Part shown: positions 21,863 through 29,664 of the stretch, piece by piece | Position numbering within the stretch: position 1 is the stretch's first letter | How the letters are laid out: each line of letters begins with the position of its first letter | From: Saccharomycopsis malanga | Lineage: Eukaryota; Ascomycota; Saccharomycetes; Ascoideales; Saccharomycopsidaceae | Length of the DNA: 64,000 bases | NCBI GenBank assembly: GCA_004014935.1 | Contig: CP025322.1 | Span: 2,046,001 to 2,110,000 of the forward strand | Reading direction: 5' to 3' | Translations under genes and position numbers: made by a program | Notes under the pieces: model-generated | What the model was told of the DNA's origin: nothing | The model's database searches: none | Seen by the model: the letters and a program-made list of their open reading frames with translations, nothing else

Positions 21863-22705
21863 TTACCAATCGCTTTCTCCCGTAGCTTTGGCAAAACCAT
21901 AATCCTTCCCATTGATACTGGCAATGCCGTCTTTCAAACTACATTTCCACTTATTCTTGACTCTTTGTACCTTATCATACAAGCAGAAGATGTAGTTATC
22001 ATCCAACTTGTCATTTTCATCACCCGACTTTGCTTCCTCGTCCTCCGAGTCGTCCAAATCAGAGTTGATCTGATCAGATTCGTTTGCAACATCATCGTCA
22101 TCATCATCAAGATCATTAAGATCATCATCGTCGTCATCGTCGTCATCGTCATCATCGTCGTCATCTGCACCATCTGATTGATGGATCTGTTTCTTCTTAC
22201 TTTGCTGGCTATACTGTCTTGCTTTGATATTGTGGAAGATTTGAAGGGCAACATCAGTGGGCATCTCAGTCTCAAAAAAAAAATCTTGTGCTCCATCAGC
22301 CTGATTGATTCTTTGGCTGCCAGGCAAAACCAAACCCGACCCTTCTGGGTTTGCTCGAGGTAATTGCAAATCATTCATGTCTACGGCTACTTGCGGATAC
22401 GAAAGCTCATCATATTCCTCAGCTTTTAACTGCCCTGGTGCTGTGCCATTCATACTACTATTGACATTGGTGCTCACGTGATCTCTGGTGGCTGACATGT
22501 GCTGTTCCGATTCTGGCTGTTCTCCATTATCCACTGTCCAGCTGAAATTAGCGACGTTGGTTCCTGCCAACTTGTCCATCCAAATAGCTTTTAAATCCTG
22601 TAGTGTGCCCTCATCTATCGCATTAGCCTCGAAATCCTGCCGCGAGTCTGTGATCACCTCATCTATCACTGCTTTATAAAGATTTGCTATCTCTGTATTT
22701 GACAT
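21863..22705 (-). CDS. TOA1: TFIIA large subunit Toa1
   Basis: This 280-residue general transcription factor binds TBP and TATA DNA together with Toa2. The N-terminal helical domain (about 1-50, EIANLYKAVIDEVITDSR) forms the four-helix bundle with Toa2. A variable linker follows, then a long Asp run (about 178-205). The C-terminal beta-barrel segment ends in CLYDKVQRVKNKWKCSLKDG and GKDYGFAKATGESDW. All three parts are in the normal order and length. The start is the first ATG, matched to the conserved helix. Convergent with BEM3. Confidence 0.95.
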   Translation of the reverse strand: MSNTEIANLYKAVIDEVITDSRQDFEANAIDEGTLQDLKAIWMDKLAGTNVANFSWTVDNGEQPESEQHMSATRDHVSTNVNSSMNGTAPGQLKAEEYDELSYPQVAVDMNDLQLPRANPEGSGLVLPGSQRINQADGAQDFFFETEMPTDVALQIFHNIKARQYSQQSKKKQIHQSDGADDDDDDDDDDDDDDDLNDLDDDDDDVANESDQINSDLDDSEDEEAKSGDENDKLDDNYIFCLYDKVQRVKNKWKCSLKDGIASINGKDYGFAKATGESDW

Positions 22706-22929
22706 TTCTAAAATCCTTATTTTCTATAGCCTGACCTCTTCTTCTCTATAATCTGGCCTCGTCTAAGAACAAAAATGTACACCCCAACACAATCAAAGCC
22801 ACTATACTAACAATCCTCTCCAAATTGTAGCAGCATCAGTGATGACTTTTGATCGACTTGTACAACATTCATCAGCCATATGTTTATTTTTGATATTTGG
22901 GTGTTACCCGGCGACAATCTCTTAAATAT

Positions 22930-23197
22930 TATAGTAATAATATATATATTTCGAGCCCAGTACATATGAGTTTGGTATATATGTGCTATGTGGTCATCAT
23001 ATTTTTCTCGTTTGATAAATTGCAACGTAAGCACTAGACTTTGGTCTAGGTCGTGTTTGACACAGTTGTACTTGTGTGCTCAGCACCGTAGAAAGCTGCG
23101 AATAAAAGTGTCTTGATGGGAATCGAACCCGTGTTCCTGTTGGGTCTTCTTTCTCTTCCCTGAGAGCACTGACCACTGAGCCAAACAGCCCAGTGGT
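22930..23197 (-). repeat. tRNA-headed SINE-like repeat, long form
   Basis: Head with A box and B box (GGAATCGAACC on the plus strand), GTCTAGGTCGTG body and a shortened link to the core, which has lost the GACTTGGTAAAG segment. An LTR-like remnant follows immediately on the right. Confidence 0.85.
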
Positions 23198-23239
23198 TAA
23201 CAACCTTTAGAAGGTAAAAGAAATATGGAAAATAAATAA

Positions 23240-23365
23240 AATCTTGTAATATTAAGATGAGTTTGTATTGACAGGGGAATGGGTAAACCGTAGACTAACT
23301 ATATAAATAGGATAAGAGAAGACTAAAATAAAGGAAGAAATAGAGTCTTAAATAGTGGTAAGAAC
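23240..23365 (+). repeat. LTR-like remnant, copy 2
   Basis: Partner of 15715-15840, with the shared words TTGTAATATT, GTTTGTATTG, GAATGGGTAAA and a TATATAAATAGG. It lies about 0.7 kb before a fragment of a Ty1/copia-type polyprotein on the same strand, so it is plausibly an old LTR of that family. SINE-like copies have inserted around it. Confidence 0.4.
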
Positions 23366-23546
23366 AGTGAGATAACAGAATGGTAATCGAGTGGCCTGAC
23401 GACTGTCTAGTCTCATAAAACAATGAAATATAATTCTTGGGCACTCGTGGAAGAACTATTGTTTATTCTTAGGATAACTATGTACTACATTGTCTATACT
23501 TCTCATTATAATGTAAAAATTATTTCAAAATTAATTAACATTGAAG

Positions 23547-23704
23547 TCGCTGGGCTGTATGGCTCATTGGTTAGTGCTCTTGAAGAGAAGAAAAAAGACC
23601 TAACAGAATATTATGGACATTATTTACCAAGTCCCTTTAGACATAGCGTGTATATACGAAATTAATATGTACTGAGTTTGCAATATAAGATATTGTTATC
23701 ATTG
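23547..23704 (+). repeat. tRNA-headed SINE-like repeat, short form
   Basis: Head to AGACCTAACAG, then directly AATATTATGGACATTATT and the ACCAAGTCCC core, without B box or central body. The tail abuts the tail of the minus-strand copy starting at 23712. Confidence 0.8.
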
Positions 23705-23711
23705 AAATAAC

Positions 23712-24006
23712 AAAATAACGTCGTATATTTGGAGCTCAGTAATGTCGGTTTTGTATATACGCGCTATGTCTACAGAAACTTGGAAAAACCCAATGGGAAG
23801 AACCCAAACAACTCCATAAACTTGACACTTAATTAGAAAGTAAGCACTATAGGTCTAGGTAGTGTTTCAGACAGTTGCACTTGCCTGTTCAACATTGTAA
23901 AAGCAGCGAGTAAAAGTGTTTGTCTTGGGAATCGAACCCGTGTTTCTGTTAGGTCTTTTTTCTCTTCTCCAAGAGCACTGACCACTGAGCCAAACGGCCC
24001 AGTGGC
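23712..24006 (-). repeat. tRNA-headed SINE-like repeat, long form
   Basis: Full-length, with A box, perfect B box, TCTGAAACAC body and an ACCCAAACAACTCC segment related to the TTTTTTGGGTTTTCCCC insert of the youngest copies. It is tail-to-tail with 23547-23704, only a few bases apart. Confidence 0.87.
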
Positions 24007-24029
24007 AAAGAGAATTCAATGTTATAATA

Positions 24030-24250
24030 TAAACTACAAAACCTGCTTCTTTGATTGTTGTAGTTTCATAGTCCTTTCACTTTTTTTATTAGGGACCTTA
24101 TTAAAAAGGAATATATTAAGCTGGAGTATCTATCCACAGGAGTTATGGTTGCAGACATGTTTACCAAAGCTATTGCTACTGACCAATTTTTATTATTTCG
24201 CGGATACTGTGGTATAAGAGACTTCAAATTAAGAGAGGGTTTTGAATATA
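24030..24250 (+). mobile_element. Ty1/copia-type retrotransposon remnant (fossil)
   Basis: Translated pieces resemble the extreme C-terminal part of a Ty1/copia polyprotein, just after RNase H, with a signature of the type VADMFTKAIA. Only a small 3-prime part is left and it is broken; no integrase, reverse transcriptase or paired LTRs are present. An LTR-like piece lies at 23240-23365, and two SINE-like copies lie between. It looks old. Confidence 0.65.
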
Positions 24251-24257
24251 TAATTCA

Positions 24258-24505
24258 AAGGATGTCTGAGAAAGTATTTTATTTATTAATGAATTTAAAA
24301 GAGAACCAAAAAAAAAAAAATGTTCGAGAAAAGTATCTAATTAATTAATCAATTAAAAGAGAAGCAAAAAAAAAAAAAAATGTTTGAGAAATGTATTTTA
24401 TTTATTAATTAATTTAAAAGAGGGCCAAAAAAAAAAAAGAATGTCTGAGAAAAGCATCTAATTAATCAACTAAAAGAGAATCAAAAATAATGTCTGAGAG
24501 AGTGT
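24258..24505 (+). repeat. Tandem array, unit of about 60 bases
   Basis: Slightly more than four copies of a unit beginning ATGTCTGAGAAAGTAT, with an AT-rich middle, AAAAGAGAACC and a run of 10-15 adenines. It begins directly after the copia-type remnant, so it may derive from that element's 3-prime region. Units differ by small substitutions and A-run length. Confidence 0.7.
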
Positions 24506-24750
24506 TTCAAAGGAGTCAAAACAATGATTAAGAAGGTATTTTTTGAAAGTTGAATATTTAAATATTAAGGTTGTCTCCCTATCTGTGTTTATGTTATATA
24601 CTTTGAGTTCGTCATATAAATGGATATAGGAAATTAAATAAAAATGTCAAGTTAAAGGATTATAAAAATACAACATTGATTTTCAACCCATTACCAATTG
24701 TTTGCAAAATTCAAACATCAATAATCTTTTCTATCAACTTTTATTTGCTT

Positions 24751-24800
24751 ACTATAATGCACTATAATGCACTATAATGCACTATAATGCACTATCATGC
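24751..24800 (+). repeat. Five 10-base direct repeats in the SLK19-like promoter
   Basis: ACTATAATGC is repeated four times exactly and once with a single change (ACTATCATGC), 130-180 bases before the ATG at 24933. It could be a repeated factor site or a simple expansion. Confidence 0.75.
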
Positions 24801-24932
24801 ATTTTATAAGATTGGTTACCCTCCTGTGATATTTCAAAATAAACAAATGATATAAACAAATAAGCGCGTATATTCAATTTATATAAAATTAAGGGATTTC
24901 ATAAGAGGAGGAATCAAGCAAATAAACAAAGA

Positions 24933-27900
24933 ATGGCAGGCCATTTTAGCGGCAGTTCGAATCGTCGTATGAATGATAGCGATAATGAAAATGAAGATAG
25001 TGATTTTTCACTATTGACCCGGATTCCACATGGGATTAAACAGAAGAGATCCAACAGAAGAAAGAGTGCAACGTTGTCAACGAATACAAAAGGCAAACTG
25101 AGCAGTGATATCATCAACCCAATCACGCTTACGGTGCCACGTGGCAATTCGTCCAAGACGATTTCTAGAAAGAATCTCATCAAAGCCAAGGCTAATTTAG
25201 ATGCAAAATTTAAGAATATAACAGAGCGACGGGATGAGAAGAGACAGCCAGCAGTGTATGAAGCAGCTGATTCATCCGTTGAGTCGCAGCTGTTGTCGTA
25301 TGTAGACTACAATGATCTTCAGGAAAGCCAAGACGAAACAAACGAAGAGAGTTATCGCGGAAGAATATATGTAGAAAAGAATACAAACTACTCTGATTAT
25401 GAGACTGGTGGAGATAGCACCGCTCAAGCAGAGGATAATACTGTCCGAGACGAGAAAACCCAGTTTGTTTCGTTCAATTCCAGTAAACATACAAACAGTG
25501 ATGATAGTTATCCTCACACTCCGGTGGAAAACGAAATCCAGACACCGCTTGTAAGCCCTGAGTTTTCATTCAAACGCCGTCTGTTGGTGGGCGAGGTGTC
25601 TGGGCGTAAGGTTCACAAGAGAAACCCCGTAGAAGAAAGAAGTATTGATGCGGTTATTAGAGAAAATGGCTCTAAAAAGGAAAATATCTTGAATGTTTCG
25701 GATGACGACAATGACAATTACGAGAATAGCAGATTCAATGGGTATCGTGACACCCATGGGTCTTCAGATGATAGCATAATGCTTGAAAATGAGACTACAG
25801 GACAAATTAAGTATCATGATGAAACATCAGAACATCTAAACACCAATGGACATCTTGACACCACCAATGGTACTTTTGTTAGATATGAAGATGCTACTGA
25901 GACCAGTAGAATTGAGCAAAAGAACAAACATGACGAAACAACTGACCGAGAAGAGTTTTATTCAGTGATTGATGGAGGGAATGAAGGGCCTTCCACACCT
26001 TCTCGGATGACAGAATCGATTGCAGTGAGTCCTAGAACAGAACAAGAAAGTAGAATCATTGATCAACCAGAGACTTCATTAGACACTTCTAGACCAGCAA
26101 ATGTAGAGGCTCCAGAAAGTCCGTTAACTAAGCACAAGTCACCAAGGCGCAAAGAATCGCCGATTAAAAATGGAAAAGCGAAAAAGGCAAGAAGACAGTC
26201 GATATTGGGATTTCTCGATAAAGATGGAGACGAACTATTGAGTGAACTCACTAAATTGATTAATGAGACGTTGGAAGATAAGATCAAGTCTAGCGGAGAA
26301 GAAGATGCTTCATTCACTAATCCATCAGACAAGCCAACTTTCACAATCAAGCAATTCGCCAAGATCCAGAATCAATATGACGATGATTTGAGTGTGTTAA
26401 AAAAGGAATTGAATATGAAGAATAAGGAAATCCTCAAATTGTCTGAATCGTTGTCTTCAACCAATTTGAAAGTTCAAAATTTGCAAAATGAATTGGAAAG
26501 TATGAGATTACTTGAAAAACAATTACAGGAGAAAAATAAATTGTTGACCAAGGAGTTTGAATTGTATGAACGAAACGTATCGCAATTACAAGGAGACGTG
26601 GCTTCAAAAGATGAAAAGTTGGCGTCTTATATCAAGTTGAGCAATCGCTTCAAAGAGTTGTACAAAGACAAACAAACGGAAATCACCAGCTTGAAGAATG
26701 AGACTTCACGGCAAAAATCCAATTTGGAGATTTTGCAGGAGGAGAAAACCAACTTGACAGACAAAATTCAGTATTTAGAAGACAAAGTATCCAAGTTGAA
26801 CACAGAATTAAGTATGACATCCACAAAGTACGATGAATTGAATAATGAAATCAAAAGCTTGAAAGAAAAAAACGAAGCGATTGATGAAGAAAATTACGGT
26901 TTGAGACACCAACTTGAAGATTACATCAAAGAAAAAGAAGAGTTGGAACAAGACATTGAACATTATAATCACGAACTCGACTCTGAACGGGAGAACCGGA
27001 AGAAATTGCAACGGGAGAATTTGGAATTGCAGAACGCCATTGATGAATCCAAAGAAGAAAGCAAAGAATTGCAGCAAAAACTCGAAAGTTATAAAGACGA
27101 CTTGGTAGTGATTGATTTGGAAAATCAGCAGCTTCAGAAAGAAACGAATGAGTTGAGCTCGTTGATAAAAGCAAAAAACACCAAGATTGAAGAGTACGAA
27201 GAACATTTTGAAACGCTCAACGACAAGTATTTGTCGTCATTGTCAGAGAATAAAGAAAAGTTGAACGAATTGAATAAAACTAATACAAAGATTAGCTCGT
27301 TAAGCTCGACAATCAAACAATTGCGCGAGGAGAACGAGTCCCTCAAGGCTCAGGCTGACACTCTTCAGGAGGAGTTGGAGGGCACCAAAGGATCTTTGGA
27401 AACCGATAAAGGGGAGTTTGAAGAATTGCAGCATAAATATCACTCTTTACTTCAAGAGGCCAATTCTAAAGACAGTCAGATATCAGAATACCAGGAGAAA
27501 CTCACAAAAATGGAGGAAACCCATATTGAAGAGTTGGAGAAAATACAGCACGAAATCACTAGTCTTAAGAACAGTGTAAACGCAAAGAATACCGAATTGT
27601 ACCATTTGCAGGACAACTCCGACACGTTGACTGAGGAAAACCAAAGATTATCCGACAAGGTCTCCTCAATGACAGAGGAATTGAACGCGGCTAAGAAGCA
27701 AATCGAAGCCTTGAAATCTCAGCAGTTTGAATCAGAAAAAAGAACTGAAGAACGTTTGACTAAATTGTCTGAGGATTTGTACGTTCAATATTCAAAAAAA
27801 CATGAGCAGAAAATTGCAATTTTGAAAAAAGGCTACGAAACAAAATGGCAATCGAAATTGAATCATGCAACCGCTGCTGCTGATAGTTTGAAAAGAGAAG

Positions 27901-28016
27901 TTGATGGTCTTAAGGACAGGTTGGCTAACGAACGGAAAGAAAAAGCCGAACTTGTCAAGTTGTGGGATAGACTAGTTAAAATGGAAGATGCAGGAAACAA
28001 AATACAAAAAGCTTGA
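24933..28016 (+). CDS. SLK19: Slk19-like kinetochore/spindle coiled-coil protein
   Basis: This 1027-residue protein has a disordered, acidic and phospho-site-rich N-terminal part (1-480, with several SP/TP sites and KHKSPRRKESPIKN). A nearly continuous coiled coil runs from about 480 to 1020. The last 90 residues contain LSEDLYVQYSKKHEQK and LKKGYETKW, which I associate with the conserved C-terminal domain of fungal Slk19 (Pfam Kinetocho_Slk19). Slk19 stabilises the anaphase spindle and belongs to the FEAR pathway with separase. Coiled coils are easily mis-assigned, so the symbol rests on that C-terminal block and a separase-type cleavage site would need checking. Confidence 0.6.
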   Translation: MAGHFSGSSNRRMNDSDNENEDSDFSLLTRIPHGIKQKRSNRRKSATLSTNTKGKLSSDIINPITLTVPRGNSSKTISRKNLIKAKANLDAKFKNITERRDEKRQPAVYEAADSSVESQLLSYVDYNDLQESQDETNEESYRGRIYVEKNTNYSDYETGGDSTAQAEDNTVRDEKTQFVSFNSSKHTNSDDSYPHTPVENEIQTPLVSPEFSFKRRLLVGEVSGRKVHKRNPVEERSIDAVIRENGSKKENILNVSDDDNDNYENSRFNGYRDTHGSSDDSIMLENETTGQIKYHDETSEHLNTNGHLDTTNGTFVRYEDATETSRIEQKNKHDETTDREEFYSVIDGGNEGPSTPSRMTESIAVSPRTEQESRIIDQPETSLDTSRPANVEAPESPLTKHKSPRRKESPIKNGKAKKARRQSILGFLDKDGDELLSELTKLINETLEDKIKSSGEEDASFTNPSDKPTFTIKQFAKIQNQYDDDLSVLKKELNMKNKEILKLSESLSSTNLKVQNLQNELESMRLLEKQLQEKNKLLTKEFELYERNVSQLQGDVASKDEKLASYIKLSNRFKELYKDKQTEITSLKNETSRQKSNLEILQEEKTNLTDKIQYLEDKVSKLNTELSMTSTKYDELNNEIKSLKEKNEAIDEENYGLRHQLEDYIKEKEELEQDIEHYNHELDSERENRKKLQRENLELQNAIDESKEESKELQQKLESYKDDLVVIDLENQQLQKETNELSSLIKAKNTKIEEYEEHFETLNDKYLSSLSENKEKLNELNKTNTKISSLSSTIKQLREENESLKAQADTLQEELEGTKGSLETDKGEFEELQHKYHSLLQEANSKDSQISEYQEKLTKMEETHIEELEKIQHEITSLKNSVNAKNTELYHLQDNSDTLTEENQRLSDKVSSMTEELNAAKKQIEALKSQQFESEKRTEERLTKLSEDLYVQYSKKHEQKIAILKKGYETKWQSKLNHATAAADSLKREVDGLKDRLANERKEKAELVKLWDRLVKMEDAGNKIQKA

Positions 28017-28159
28017 TGGCCGTTAAGATACCCTATATATATTTACTTGATGAAAATGTTCTCAATTTTTCGCTTAGTTTGGAACTATGTTGTAATATCT
28101 ATGTCTCTCAGGTCGTTCTATCTTTTTGTAATTTGTTTTTTGGGCACACTGTACAACTG

Positions 28160-28392
28160 ACCACTGGGTCGGATGGTTTAGTGGTTAGTGCTCCCCCAAG
28201 AGATAAAAAGACCTGGCAAGATAGTTTAGCGGATAATACTCTTAAGGAAGAGAAAATAGCCTGGCAGGCTTACGGGTTCAATTATTTGCTGCTTTTACAA
28301 TGTTGAACAGACAAGTGCAACTGTCTAAAATACGACCTAGACCAAAGTCTAGTGCTTGCTTTCATCCAGTTGGGTGAGCCTATTATTACACT
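28160..28392 (+). repeat. tRNA-headed SINE-like repeat, duplicated head, no tail
   Basis: The A-box segment is present twice (GATGGTTTAGTGGTTAGTGC, then GATAGTTTAGCGGATAATAC), each followed by an AAGAGA piece. A B-box-like GGGTTCAATTATT, the TGTCTAAAATACGACC body and CAGTTGGGTGAG follow. The 3-prime core and tail are missing. Confidence 0.8.
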
Positions 28393-28591
28393 GTACAGCT
28401 TATTTTGTCGGCACTGATATATCTACTCATTATATATATTTTTTTAGGCCTCAAATACAATATTATTATTATTCTTTTGTCAATATTTGTAACCTGTGTG
28501 GTATTACCTAACTGGCTAGTTTCTTGGTATGTGTTTGATTACATATATATATCTGAAATAAATTACGTAAATTAGTTGAATAATAATAGCA

Positions 28592-28672
28592 CTGATAATA
28601 ATCGTATATTTCGAGTCCTGTAAATCTCAGTTTCGTATATACGCGCCGTGTCTAAAGGGACTTGGTAAAATT
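28592..28672 (-). repeat. SINE/LINE-type 3-prime core and tail
   Basis: On the minus strand this reads TTTTACCAAGTCCC, the CGTATATACGAAACTGA core and an ATT-rich tail. It lacks any tRNA head; instead it is preceded, in the same orientation, by repeat Q (28673-28822). Confidence 0.8.
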
Positions 28673-28822
28673 CGTTTATAGCTAGAAAAAAAAACAACAA
28701 AATATAATAAAATATAGAATAAAAATTAAAGTTGGAAGGTAAAAAAAATCAGAAGAGGGCTAGGGACAGACCTCAGCTTCTTATCTTGTCCGGATGATCC
28801 TGATTGTGTTGAGTATTTAGAG
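28673..28822 (-). repeat. Repeat Q, copy 1 (candidate LINE 3-prime end)
   Basis: Matches 46343-46535. On the plus strand shared words include TAGCTA, a long A-rich middle, GGGCTAGG.ACAGA, TCAGCTT and TTGTGTTGAGTAT.TAG. In minus orientation it runs straight into the SINE 3-prime core. No pol III boxes and no clear protein are visible. Both copies stop matching at the same place (near GAGTAT.TAG). Confidence 0.65.
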
Positions 28823-29540
28823 ATAGGAGAGCAAAGGTAAATAATTTGAAGAACATATACCCATAGTAAAACACTAGCAAATTTGCTCAAAATCCAGATG
28901 TTTCAATATTCATATTTTGCAATCTGTCCAAAAGATGATGAAAAAACTACCAAGTTCAGTACACTGATGAAGAAGCAAAAATAACTTCTTCTCCTGAAAT
29001 TATTACCATTATTTCGTTATTTATTTAAATAATTTACCATTTTAAAGTAATGCTACTATCAACTAGTCATATTATTCGACAAAAAGACAGACAATCTCAT
29101 CTTTTGAGCTTGGAAGTGAACCGCTAACAGAGTTATACAACTCTTATTTCAAAGTTGTTATTTGATTCTTTTTAACTTGCAAAGTAAATGGAAATATTTA
29201 CAAATTTGTATTTACAAGAACATTTAAAAGAAAATTTAAACCAACTCAAGATTTTTCTTATCAAACTGCCATCTTTAAACAATCTTTCTCAACATTAAAG
29301 CAAACACCACACACCACATTTTATTGCGGTAGAATATTATAACATTATAATGTTCTTCTGAGACCAAAAAAATGACCATAGTGTCATGTCAGAAGTCGTG
29401 AGATTCAATGGTCAGGCAACGCAATTGTCTGCGAGATGCATATTTTCAGCTGATGCTAGCATATTTCCTATATACACACGCTGCACGCTGTACGCTGTGC
29501 GCTGTGCGTTCATGCACCACATATCATGAGGTGGTATGTT

Positions 29541-29546
29541 CACGTG
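29541..29546. promoter_or_regulatory. CACGTG E-box upstream of PFK1
   Basis: A palindromic CACGTG lies 119 bases before the PFK1 ATG. In Candida relatives glycolytic genes are driven by bHLH factors such as Tye7 that bind this word. A series of GCTG-containing 9-10-base near-repeats lies just upstream (29480-29512). Confidence 0.5.
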
Positions 29547-29664
29547 CCCTCCAGTCGACTGGTGATGGAAATGTGTTTCCCGGGCTTAAAAGGGCCTCAA
29601 AGAAGGTTCTTTTTGAGGGTGGTTCAGCAACAGTCAAATAATTAAACTACATAGATATACAAAA

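Noticed and set aside
15984-24006. Treating the dispersed repeats as MITEs or solo LTRs
   Set aside because: There are no terminal inverted repeats or TG..CA ends; orientation and tail structure fit a SINE better.
29408-29641. 77-codon frame upstream of PFK1
   Set aside because: It overlaps the promoter with E-box and GCTG repeats and shows no coding composition.
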